A DNA stretch of 64,000 nt, from positions 266,464 through 330,463 of the forward strand of contig NZ_RDQE01000003.1 of the NCBI RefSeq assembly GCF_003697845.1. The letters run 5' to 3'. The position numbers were made by a program, and so were the translations under genes. This document shows positions 17,906-26,211 of this stretch, one piece after another. The notes under the pieces are model-generated. The model saw only the letters and a list, made by a program, of their open reading frames with translations, ran no database searches and was not told the origin of the DNA. This DNA comes from Halobellus captivus. Its GTDB lineage: Archaea; Halobacteriota; Halobacteria; Halobacteriales; Haloferacaceae. Each line of letters starts with the position of its first letter. Within the stretch, counting starts at the first letter, position 1.

Positions 17906-18823
17906 ATGTCGATCGACGGACTCGAACGGGCTCGAACGGACGAAACGGACGGAACCGACGCGGCGGACGGAACCGACGAAACGGCGGACTCGACGGCCGC
18001 GAAACGCCCCGGAGACGCCGCGAACGACGACGCGAGCGACCTCGGCGGAGAGGGGCTCGTGTTGGGGTACCCGGACGCCGAGGAGCCGGTCGTCGACGGG
18101 GAGTCGATCGCCGCGGCGCCCGGGGCGGTCACCGCGCTCGTCGGCCCGAACGGATCGGGAAAGAGCACCCTCCTGAAGGCGCTCGCGAACCAGCTGGCGC
18201 CCGAGGACGGTTCGGTGCTGCTCGACGGCCGTGACGTTCACTCGATGGACACGAAGGCGCTCGCCCGGAAGCTGGGGCTGCTTTCCCAGGAGAGCACCTC
18301 GCCGAACGGCATCACGGTCGAGGACCTGGTGTATCACGGTCGGTATCCGCATCGCGGTTTCTTCGAGCGGACGACGACGGAGGACGCGAGGGCGGTCGAT
18401 CGTGCGATCGACCTGGCCGGCTGTGGCCACCTGCGCGACCGGGAGGTGGGCAGCCTCAGCGGCGGACAGAAACAGCTGGCGTGGATCGCGATGGTGCTCG
18501 CACAGGACACCGACGTGCTCCTTCTGGACGAGCCGACGACGTTCCTCGATCTCCACCACCAGATGGAGGTGATGGAGATCATCGAGACCCTGCGTGACGA
18601 GAGCGAGGTCACGGTGGTCGTCGTCCTCCACGACATCGAGCAGGCCGCACGGCTCGCGGACCGCATGGTCGCGCTGGCGGACGGCGAGATCCGCGCTCGC
18701 GGTCCGCCGGAGGAGATCGTCACCGAGGACCTGCTCGCGGACGTCTTCAGGGTCGACGCCGACGTCGTCTCCACCGACCGCGGGCCGCGAGTGACGCCCA
18801 TCCGCGCGCGTCACGCGGATTGA
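17906..18823 (+). CDS. ABC transporter ATPase for iron/siderophore uptake
   Basis: A 305-residue nucleotide-binding protein: Walker A GPNGSGKST near residue 80, Q-loop LLSQES, signature LSGGQ, Walker B VLLLDEPTTFLD and the H-loop histidine in VLHDIEQA. The fold and QxxRYPH segment match FepC/BtuD-type ATPases. The first 45 residues are a threonine/aspartate-rich low-complexity extension that may be over-called, although the ATG abuts the permease stop exactly. It powers the FecCD permease encoded just upstream. Confidence 0.93.
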   Translation: MSIDGLERARTDETDGTDAADGTDETADSTAAKRPGDAANDDASDLGGEGLVLGYPDAEEPVVDGESIAAAPGAVTALVGPNGSGKSTLLKALANQLAPEDGSVLLDGRDVHSMDTKALARKLGLLSQESTSPNGITVEDLVYHGRYPHRGFFERTTTEDARAVDRAIDLAGCGHLRDREVGSLSGGQKQLAWIAMVLAQDTDVLLLDEPTTFLDLHHQMEVMEIIETLRDESEVTVVVVLHDIEQAARLADRMVALADGEIRARGPPEEIVTEDLLADVFRVDADVVSTDRGPRVTPIRARHAD

Positions 18824-18853
18824 TCTGTTCGCGCGGGCGGTCGTGTCGATTGT

Positions 18854-18869
18854 TTTAGGTAGGCCTAAA
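18854..18869. promoter_or_regulatory. DtxR-like operator, distal site of iron unit 2
   Basis: TTTAGGT-AG-GCCTAAA, an inverted repeat with one mismatch, upstream of the TATA element of the substrate-binding protein unit. It pairs with the perfect site at 18890 at a 36-bp centre spacing. Confidence 0.65.
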
Positions 18870-18878
18870 GATCGGAAC

Positions 18879-18888
18879 GGTTAAATTT
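18879..18888 (+). promoter_or_regulatory. TATA box of iron unit 2
   Basis: GGTTAAATTT, centred about 26 bp upstream of the leaderless ATG at 18909 and flanked on both sides by the TTTAGG-type operators. Confidence 0.6.
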
Positions 18889-18889
18889 G

Positions 18890-18905
18890 TTTAGGCTGGC
18901 CTAAA
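18890..18905. promoter_or_regulatory. DtxR-like operator, proximal site of iron unit 2
   Basis: A perfect inverted repeat TTTAGGC-TG-GCCTAAA, again ending 3 nt before the ATG, the same geometry as at 15474-15489. Confidence 0.75.
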
Positions 18906-18908
18906 AGT

Positions 18909-20096
18909 ATGCGCAAGGAGGACGCGGTAGACGGGGAACCGACCCGCAGAGCGGTCGCGAAGTACGGCGGCGCGGTCGCTCTCGGCGGCCTGCTCGCCGG
19001 CTGCACGGGCGGCGGGGCGTCGGAGGGCGACGAAGCGGCGACGGACGACGCCGGCGACGAGAGCTACACGGCGTCCATCTCGCCGGTTGGCGAGGTGACG
19101 TTCGAGTCGCCGCCGGAGACGGTCTTCACGCGGCTCACCCACCACGCCGACATGGCGTTCGCGCTGGGACGGGGCGACGGGATCACCGCGATGCACGCGC
19201 CCGACTACTACGATGGACTCTGGAACCAGTTCGTCGAGCGTCTTCCGGGCGTCTCGCTCGATTGGTCGGGACGCTACTCCTCGTGGGAGCCGGACAAGGA
19301 GACGCTGTATGAACTCGACAGCGACGTCCACCTCGCGGACCCCGCGTGGATCACGCAGCTCGACGCCTGGGACCGAGCGGACATCGACGAGGTCGCCGAG
19401 AGGGTCTCGCCGTGGTTCGGCAACTCCCTCAGCGACCGCCACCAGGATCCGACGCCGGAGTGGGCCGACGGCTACGAGTACTACGGTCTCTGGGAACAGT
19501 TCGAACTCGTCGCCGAGGCCTTCGACGAGCCCGAGCGGTACGAGGCACTCGCGAGCGTCCACGAGGGGCTCCTGTCGACGATCGAGTCGCGGCTTCCGCC
19601 GGAAGGAGAGCGGCCGACCGTGGTCATGATCGCCGCCGCCGACATCGAGGAGATCTACGCGTACACGCTGAGCAACCCCGGCTTCCTCACATCGCACACG
19701 CGCCCGCTCGGTCCGCGAGACGCGTTCGAGGGGAGCATCGAGTCCGGTACCGTCGTCGACTTCGAGACGATACTCGAGGCCGACCCCGACGTGATCCTCT
19801 ACCTCGGCGGCATGGAGCCGGGAACGGACATGGCCGGCCGGCGGACCGCCTTCGAGGAGGACCCGGTCGGTTCGGAGGTCACCGCGGTGGAAAACGATCG
19901 GGTCCATCCGCAGGGTGCCCGATATCAGGGGCCGATCATCAACCTCTTCCAACTGGAAATGACCGCGAAACAGCTCTACCCCGAGACCTTCGGCGAGTGG
20001 CCCCGCTACGAGGAGGGACCGTATCCGGAGATCCCGGAGGGAGAACGACTGTTCGACCGGGAGCGCGTCGCGGACGTGATCAACGGGGTGTTTTGA
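18909..20096 (+). CDS. iron/siderophore substrate-binding lipoprotein 1
   Basis: A 395-residue type III (FepB/BtuF-like) binding protein. The N-terminus has a signal with twin residues RRAV and a lipobox LAGC at about residues 33-36, so it is probably lipid-anchored. The mature part has the two lobes typical of the family; FESPPETVFTRL opens the first lobe and a C-terminal segment with TAKQLYPETFGEWPRY closes the second. It should capture the iron chelate and hand it to the FecCD permease upstream. It sits behind two DtxR-like sites as first gene of its own unit. Confidence 0.9.
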   Translation: MRKEDAVDGEPTRRAVAKYGGAVALGGLLAGCTGGGASEGDEAATDDAGDESYTASISPVGEVTFESPPETVFTRLTHHADMAFALGRGDGITAMHAPDYYDGLWNQFVERLPGVSLDWSGRYSSWEPDKETLYELDSDVHLADPAWITQLDAWDRADIDEVAERVSPWFGNSLSDRHQDPTPEWADGYEYYGLWEQFELVAEAFDEPERYEALASVHEGLLSTIESRLPPEGERPTVVMIAAADIEEIYAYTLSNPGFLTSHTRPLGPRDAFEGSIESGTVVDFETILEADPDVILYLGGMEPGTDMAGRRTAFEEDPVGSEVTAVENDRVHPQGARYQGPIINLFQLEMTAKQLYPETFGEWPRYEEGPYPEIPEGERLFDRERVADVINGVF

Positions 20097-20097
20097 C

Positions 20098-21402
20098 ATG
20101 AACGACACAGACGACGTACACGACACGGATCCGACCGGTTCGGACGCGATCGACGGACCGACGCGACGGGATGCGATCAAATGCGGCGGCTCGGTCGCTC
20201 TCGGCGGCCTGCTCGCCGGCTGTACGGGCGGCGATCCGACGGCCGACACGGGCGAAACGGCCGAGGACGGATCGTCCCCGGCGAGCGACGCGACCGACGG
20301 AGAGCCCGACGACGACGCGGACGGTTCCGCGGAGACGGAGGGAGACGGCGCGGGACACGCCGCGACGCTCTCGCCGATGGGCACCGTCGAGTTCGATTCG
20401 GTTCCCGAACGGGTCTTCACCGTCTTCACGGGGTACGCCGACATGGCGGTGGCGCTGGGCCACGGCGACGCGGTCACCGCCGTCTACGTCCCCGAGATGT
20501 CGGGAACGACGATGAACCGCTACTACGGCGACCTGGAGGGCGTCTCCTTCGAGTGGGAGGACCTCTTCGACCCGCTGAGCGAGGGACTCGCGAAGGAGCG
20601 GCTCTACGACCTCGACGCCGACGTCCACCTCGCGGACCCCGCGTGGGCGTCGACACAGGAGAACTGGGACCGGAGCGACGTCGAGGAGATCGATTCGCGG
20701 GTCGCGCCGTGGTTCGGGAACTTCTACAGCGGGACGCGGGCCGCTCCCCCTTCCGGGTACGACGACTACGAGTACTACGACCTGTGGGAGGTGTTCGGCG
20801 GCGTCGCCGACGTCTTCGACGAACGGGAGCGCTACGAGGCGCTCGCGGCGGTCCACGAGGACCTCCTCGAGATGATCCGGAGCGACCTCCCGCCGAACGA
20901 GGAGCGCCCGACCGCGGTGCGCGTCTCGCTGGCGGCCGACGGCGAGTCCTTCTACACCTACCACCTGAACGAGCCGGGATACTGGCTCGCGGACACCCGG
21001 CCGCTCGGCGCGGTCGACGCCTTCGCCGAGGAGGAGTGGGGCGGCCTCTGGGGCGAGGTCGACTTCGAGGCGATGGCGGAGGCCGACCCCGACGTGATCC
21101 TCCACCTCTGGGGGTTCACGCCCTCGCGGAGCATGGCGGAGTTCCGGTCGACGCTCCGGGACCATCCCGTGGGCGCGGACCTGGCCGCGGTGCGGAACGA
21201 CCGGCTCCACGCGCAGGGAATGCGGTACCAGGGACCGATCATGAACCTGTTCCAGATCGAGATGACCGCGAAACAGCTGTATCCCGAGACGTTCGGCGAG
21301 TGGCCCCGCTACGAGGACGGCGACGGGTATCCCGAGTTCTCCGAGACCGAACGCCTGTTCGACCGCGAACGGGTCGCGAACGCCATCGCGGGTGATCCGT
21401 AG
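20098..21402 (+). CDS. iron/siderophore substrate-binding lipoprotein 2
   Basis: A 434-residue paralogue of the preceding gene, starting one base after its stop. It has the same lipobox LAGC (about residues 38-41) in a nearly identical GSVALGGLLAGCTGG setting, followed by an acidic linker of about 70 residues, longer than in its neighbour. Matching blocks include VHLADPAW, APWFGNFYS and TAKQLYPETFGEWPRYE. Two binding proteins for one permease suggest two related ligands or a division of labour. Confidence 0.9.
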   Translation: MNDTDDVHDTDPTGSDAIDGPTRRDAIKCGGSVALGGLLAGCTGGDPTADTGETAEDGSSPASDATDGEPDDDADGSAETEGDGAGHAATLSPMGTVEFDSVPERVFTVFTGYADMAVALGHGDAVTAVYVPEMSGTTMNRYYGDLEGVSFEWEDLFDPLSEGLAKERLYDLDADVHLADPAWASTQENWDRSDVEEIDSRVAPWFGNFYSGTRAAPPSGYDDYEYYDLWEVFGGVADVFDERERYEALAAVHEDLLEMIRSDLPPNEERPTAVRVSLAADGESFYTYHLNEPGYWLADTRPLGAVDAFAEEEWGGLWGEVDFEAMAEADPDVILHLWGFTPSRSMAEFRSTLRDHPVGADLAAVRNDRLHAQGMRYQGPIMNLFQIEMTAKQLYPETFGEWPRYEDGDGYPEFSETERLFDRERVANAIAGDP

Positions 21403-22182
21403 ATGTCCGACCGCGACGTCGTCGTCGTCGGGGGCGGTCCCGCCGGGCTCTCGGCGGCCGTCTTCACGGCCCGTCACGGCCTCGACACGCTCGTCGTCGA
21501 CGCGGGCGGCTCGATCCTCCGCCGGAACGCCCATCTGGAGAACTTCCCCGGATTCCCCGTCGGCGTCAACGCGCGCCGCCTGCTCGACCTGCTCGGCGAA
21601 CAGGCAGGGAACGCCGGCGCGGTCCGGGCGAGCGCTCGAGTCACCCGCGTCGCGCTCGTCGACGGCGACGACCCTGTAAGTTCGGACGGGCCGGACGACT
21701 CCGCTTCGAGCGGGCCTCGGTTCGCGATCACGACTGACGACGACGACCGGATCCGAACGCGATACGTCGTCGCGGCGACGAAAAACGCGACCGGCTACCT
21801 CGAGGACGTCGACGGCGTCGGCCTCATCGACCGCGGAAAGACGTTCGTCGATACGGACGAGCGCGGACGGACCGGCGTCGAGGGGCTGTACGCGGCCGGG
21901 CGGCTCGCGGAGAAGCCGCACCAGGCGGCGGTGTGTGCCGGCCACGGCGCCGAGGTGGCGGTCACGCTGTTGGAGGACGACGACCGGCCGTTCTACCACG
22001 ACTGGGTCGCCCCGGAGGGGTACTTCTCCGATCGCGGCCGGCCGATCCCGCCGGGATGTGAGGAGATGGACGACGAGGAGCGTCGGCGGCGCGAGGCCGA
22101 GTCGCTCGAGACCACGCGGGAGCGCTTCACGGAACCGCACCCCGACGACCAGGAGACGCACCCGAGCCTCCGCGAGGACTGA
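21403..22182 (+). CDS. thioredoxin-reductase-like FAD protein, second copy
   Basis: A 259-residue flavoprotein starting directly at the stop of the binding-protein gene. The FAD motif is VVVVGGGPAGLSAAVF; HLENFPGFP follows, then a shortened NADPH domain and the closing GVEGLYAAGR. There is no CxxC pair. It is related to the 348-residue protein at 15666 but shorter, and its C-terminus is a charged helix (about 215-259). Presence of one such flavoprotein in each of the two iron-regulated units supports a role in reducing the imported iron complex; no direct proof is visible. Confidence 0.78.
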   Translation: MSDRDVVVVGGGPAGLSAAVFTARHGLDTLVVDAGGSILRRNAHLENFPGFPVGVNARRLLDLLGEQAGNAGAVRASARVTRVALVDGDDPVSSDGPDDSASSGPRFAITTDDDDRIRTRYVVAATKNATGYLEDVDGVGLIDRGKTFVDTDERGRTGVEGLYAAGRLAEKPHQAAVCAGHGAEVAVTLLEDDDRPFYHDWVAPEGYFSDRGRPIPPGCEEMDDEERRRREAESLETTRERFTEPHPDDQETHPSLRED

Positions 22183-22220
22183 ACGGTGCGTGGAGCGTCA
22201 ACGCGTTCGACGGAGGACGA

Positions 22221-23285
22221 ATGATCGGCACCACGCTCGAGGAGGTCCGCGACCACATCGAACGGCTCGCCGACGGAGAGGGCGACTACTATCTCGTCTG
22301 TGCGCGCTACGGCGACCGTCCGGTTCCCGCGGCGGGACTCCGGTTCCCGGACCGGCCCACGGCGCGGGCCGCCGCACGGACGACCGAGCAGTACCGGGCC
22401 GCGCTCCGCCGGTACGACCCCGCCGTCCCGCGGTACGACGTCATCGTCTGTCAGCTGAGTGACTGCCCGGAACGCACCTCCGAGCGGAACGCGATCCCGA
22501 ACGCGCCGCACCCGGACGGGACCGGTGGAGACGACCGGAACGAGGGGAACGACGTCGACGAGGAACGCTGGACCCTCTCGGAACCGGTGATAAACGGTTC
22601 GGCCCGCCGGAACGAACGACGGCGGCGGCTGGTGGAGCGGTGTCACCGAATCGCGGCCGCCGTCTTCGAGACACTCTCCGAGGGCGGCTGGCGCGCCGTC
22701 GAGACGGCGGTACTGGACCGCTACTTCGAGCTCGCGGAGAGCGTGCCGGACCCCGACGACCTCTGTCTCTGCCTGCTCGAGGGGATGGCGGCGGAGCTCG
22801 CCGACCGACTCACGGCCGTGGATCAACTCGAGGTCCTCTCCCGGGCCGCAGACCGTCTCGAGGACCCGTCGATCGACGCGTTCGACGACCTCGACGGCGG
22901 ATCCGCGAACCCCGACGGCGCTCCACGGGGTGACGATGACGACGCAGCCGCCCGGTTCTCCGCGACGCTCGAGGGGCTCCGCGAGGACGGGATCCTCGGG
23001 GGATTCACTCGCGTTTCGACGCTCCCGGTGGGTTTCGATCTCGATGCCGGATCCGAAGGTTTCGTGGAGAGCGCCCGGATCACCGGCTACGCGCTTTCGG
23101 CGCGGAACGGGTCGCTCCCGGTGTTACCGATCGTCGTCGAGTTCCTTCGACGTGCTCCAGGGCACCGACCGAGCGAGGTCCGAGTCGAGCCGGCCGACGA
23201 CGGATGGACGGTGCGGGTGGCGTTCGACGCCGACGTCGACCCCCGAGGCCTGGCGGTCTCGCCGATCGGGTCGTCCGGGACGTGA
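22221..23285 (+). CDS. uncharacterised haloarchaeal protein
   Basis: A 354-residue soluble acidic protein. The first 85 residues form a compact domain (MIGTTLEEVRDHIERLADGE; then CARYGDRPVPAAGLRFPDR and a YRAALRRYDP helix ending in VIVCQLSD). After a low-complexity acidic linker comes a helical part rich in leucine and then a C-terminal beta-rich part (about 280-345). I recall similar N-terminal domains in haloarchaeal proteins of unknown function but cannot assign a role. It follows the iron operon by 38 bp on the same strand and could be its last gene. Confidence 0.7.
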   Translation: MIGTTLEEVRDHIERLADGEGDYYLVCARYGDRPVPAAGLRFPDRPTARAAARTTEQYRAALRRYDPAVPRYDVIVCQLSDCPERTSERNAIPNAPHPDGTGGDDRNEGNDVDEERWTLSEPVINGSARRNERRRRLVERCHRIAAAVFETLSEGGWRAVETAVLDRYFELAESVPDPDDLCLCLLEGMAAELADRLTAVDQLEVLSRAADRLEDPSIDAFDDLDGGSANPDGAPRGDDDDAAARFSATLEGLREDGILGGFTRVSTLPVGFDLDAGSEGFVESARITGYALSARNGSLPVLPIVVEFLRRAPGHRPSEVRVEPADDGWTVRVAFDADVDPRGLAVSPIGSSGT

Positions 23286-23306
23286 TCGGCCTCGATCGAC
23301 CGGTAG

Positions 23307-24479
23307 TCAGCCGTTGAACCCCTGCTCGGCGAGCGCCTCCTCGAGGACCGCCAGCAGGAACTCGACGTTCTGGGGACGCGCCGAGTAGCCCATACAGCCG
23401 ATCCGCCAGATCTCGCCCGCGAGGTCACCGAGCCCGGAGGCGATCTCGAGGTCGTACTCCTCGAGGAGGTAGTCGATGACCGCGCCGTCGTCGACGCCGT
23501 CGGGCACTCGAACCGCGTTGAGGCTGGGGAGCCAGTACTCGTCGGGCGCGTTCATCTCCAGACCGAGTTCCTGGAGTCCGTCCTTCAGGTCGCCGGCGAC
23601 CACACGGTGGCGTTCCCACCGGTTCTCGATGCCCTCCTCGGCGACGAGCCGGAGCGCCTCGCGGATCGCGTACACGTTGGTGATCGGTGCGGTGTGGTGG
23701 TACGCGCGCTCGTCCCCCCAGTATCCCTCCAGAAGCGAGAGGTCGAGGTACCACGACCGTGGCTGCTCCTCGCGGTCGAGCACCTTGTCCATCGCGCGGT
23801 CGTTCAGGGTGAGCGGGCTCGCGCCCGGCGGACACGAGAGACACTTCTGGGGACCGGAGTAGGCCACGTCGACGTCCCACTCGTCGACGCGCATCTCGAC
23901 GCCGCCGAGCGACGTGACGCAGTCGGCGATCACGTACGCGTCGTGGGCGTGTGCGATGTCGGTCAGCTCCGGCACGCCGGGCTGTAAGACCCCGGTCGAG
24001 GTCTCCGCGTGGACGAACCCGAACACGTCCGGCTGGTGCTCGTCGAAGGCGGCCTCGACGTCGGCGGGGTCGAGCGGCTCGCCCCACGGCGCGTCGACCT
24101 CGACGACCTCGCCGCCGGCGCGCTCGGCCATCGAGGCCATCCGGCCGCCGAAGTAGCCGTTCGTCGGGACGAGCATCGTGTCGCCGGGCTCGACCAGGTT
24201 GCCGATCGCCGCCTCCATCGACGCCGACCCGGTCCCCGAGACGGGGATCGTCCACTGGTTGTCGGTCCGGAACGTGTACCGCAACAGCTCCTGGACCTCG
24301 TTCATGATCTCGACGAACGAGGGGTCGAGATGTCCCACGAGCGGCGTGCTCATCCCCCGCAGCACTCGCGGGTGAACCTCGCTCGGTCCCGGTCCCATCA
24401 GAGTCCGGTCCGGCGGCGAGAGTTCCCCGAATTCGGGCGCTTCGTCGTCCGCGACAGTCTCCAACGATCGATCGGACAT
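23307..24479 (-). CDS. class V aminotransferase (alanine-glyoxylate / serine-pyruvate type)
   Basis: A 390-residue PLP enzyme. PDRTLMGPGPSEVHPRVL at the start, VSGTGSASMEAAIGNL for cofactor phosphate binding, SLGGVEMRVDEWDVD with the aspartate contacting PLP, and YSGPQKCLSCPPG carrying the Schiff-base lysine are all family features. Such enzymes transfer amino groups between alanine or serine and glyoxylate or pyruvate. The start at 24479 gives the normal family N-terminus; the frame is open further upstream. It is convergent with the gene before it and divergent from the histidine kinase. Confidence 0.9.
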   Translation of the reverse strand: MSDRSLETVADDEAPEFGELSPPDRTLMGPGPSEVHPRVLRGMSTPLVGHLDPSFVEIMNEVQELLRYTFRTDNQWTIPVSGTGSASMEAAIGNLVEPGDTMLVPTNGYFGGRMASMAERAGGEVVEVDAPWGEPLDPADVEAAFDEHQPDVFGFVHAETSTGVLQPGVPELTDIAHAHDAYVIADCVTSLGGVEMRVDEWDVDVAYSGPQKCLSCPPGASPLTLNDRAMDKVLDREEQPRSWYLDLSLLEGYWGDERAYHHTAPITNVYAIREALRLVAEEGIENRWERHRVVAGDLKDGLQELGLEMNAPDEYWLPSLNAVRVPDGVDDGAVIDYLLEEYDLEIASGLGDLAGEIWRIGCMGYSARPQNVEFLLAVLEEALAEQGFNG

Positions 24480-24643
24480 ACAGGCCGTTCTCGTGGCGGA
24501 CGTAAAAAACGCGACGGAAACACGGTCGGCACGAGGTGTGCGGTACCGGTCACTCCGTGTCGGGACGGACGTGGGTCCATCGTCCCGGTGGGACCGATGG
24601 AACGACCCCGGCAAGTGAAGTGATCGGGCGCCCTTCAGACCGC

Positions 24644-26187
24644 ATGAGCGATCCGCCGTTCGTCTCGACGCCCGCGGCCGATCTCGAGACGATCCTCGAC
24701 CGGATGGCGGACGGGTTCTTCGCCGTCGATGCCGACTGGAAGATCACGTACGCGAACGAGACCGGAGCCGAGATCTCCGGGAGGCGATCGACGACGACGT
24801 CCTGGCGTCCGCCGACGGGATCGAGGGGCTCCACCTGTGGGAGTCGATCCCCGAGGCGGTCGACACCGACTTCTACGACCGGTATCACGGGGCGATGGAG
24901 AGCCAGGAGCAGACCGCCTTCGACGCGTACTACGAGCCGCTCGGAGCGTGGTTCGACGTGCGGATGTTTCCGTCGGACACCGGGCTCTCGATACACTTGC
25001 GCGACACCACCGACCGGCGGGGGATCGAGCGCCGACAGGAACGAAGCCTCCGTGCGATCCAGCGACTCTACGCCGTCTCGTCCGACCGGGACCGTTCCCT
25101 CGAGGCGAAACTCGAGGCCATGCTGGAGCTGGGCTGTGAGTACCTCGACGTTCCGAACGGCTTCCTCACCCACATCGAGGCGGGAACACAACACATCGAG
25201 GCGGCACACGCGACCCATCCGGGCCTCCAGCCGGGTGAGAGCTGTTCGCTCGCCGAGGCCTACTGTAAGCGGACCGTCGAGCTTGACCGCCTGTTGACCG
25301 TCGTCGACGCGGCGGCGGAGGGATGGGAGGGCGAACCGGCCTACGAGCGGTTCGGGCTCGGGACGTACGTCGGGGGTCGCGTCGAGGTCGACGGCGAGCT
25401 GTACGGCACCCTCTGTTTCGCCGACACGGCCGCCCGCGAGGACCCGTTCACCGACCTCCAGAGGACGTTCGTCGAGCTACTGACCCGCTGGGTAAGCTAC
25501 GAGTTCGAGCGGCGGCAGGCGAAGTCACAGCTTCGGCGGGAGCGCGACCGGTTCGAGGAGTTCGCGAGCGTCGTCAGCCACGACCTCCGGAACCCGCTGA
25601 ACACCGCGACCGGCCACCTCGACCTGCTCGCGGCGGAGTGCGACAGCGACCACCTGGAACCGGTCGATCGGTCGCTCTCGCGGATGGAAGCGCTCATCGA
25701 GGACCTGCTGACGCTCGCACGGGACGGCATGAGCGTCGAGGAACTGACCGACGTCGACCTCGCCGAGACGGCCCGCGACGCATGGGCGACCGTCGAGACC
25801 ACGGACGCCGAGTCGGTCGTCGACCTCGACGGCGACTCGATCCGCGCGGACGGCTCGCGACTCCGCCAACTCCTCGAGAACCTGTTTCGGAACGCCGTCG
25901 AGCACGGCGGGACCGACGTGACCGTCCGGATCGGGGTCCTCGCGGACGGGTCGGGGTTCTACGTCGCCGACGACGGCCCCGGGATCCCCGAGTCGGAGCG
26001 CGAGCGAGTGTTCGAGACGGGACACACGACGAACGAGGAGGGGACCGGGTTCGGGCTCGCGATCGTCGCGGAGATCGCGTCCGCGCACGGCTGGGACGTG
26101 ACGGTGACCGAGGGTTTCGAGGGCGGCGCACGCTTCGAGTTCGCGGGCGTCGAGTTCGTCGAGACCCCGTCACCGAGCGACGACTGA
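24644..26187 (+). pseudogene. PAS-GAF sensor histidine kinase, broken by a one-base deletion
   Basis: The first 46 residues (from MSDPPFVSTPAADLETILDR through ITYANETGAEIS) are in one frame and the rest in the next. Adding one G to the GGG run at 24779-24781 joins them as GAEIS-GEAIDDD and gives one protein of 514 residues. Domain order: PAS (about 15-130), GAF (about 145-290), HisKA with VVSHDLRNPLN (histidine about 313), then the HATPase with NLFRNAVEHG, DDGPGIP and GTGFGLAI. No transmembrane segment is visible, so it senses an intracellular cue. It may be a real inactivation or a sequence error; codon quality downstream looks fully preserved. Confidence 0.8.
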
Positions 26188-26211
26188 TCGGCCGGTTCGG
26201 CTCGACCGCGG

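Noticed and set aside
20080..22161. 693-codon open frame on the minus strand opposite the second substrate-binding protein and FAD genes
   Set aside because: High-GC shadow frame: arginine/valine-rich translation with no domain, opposite two well-supported genes.
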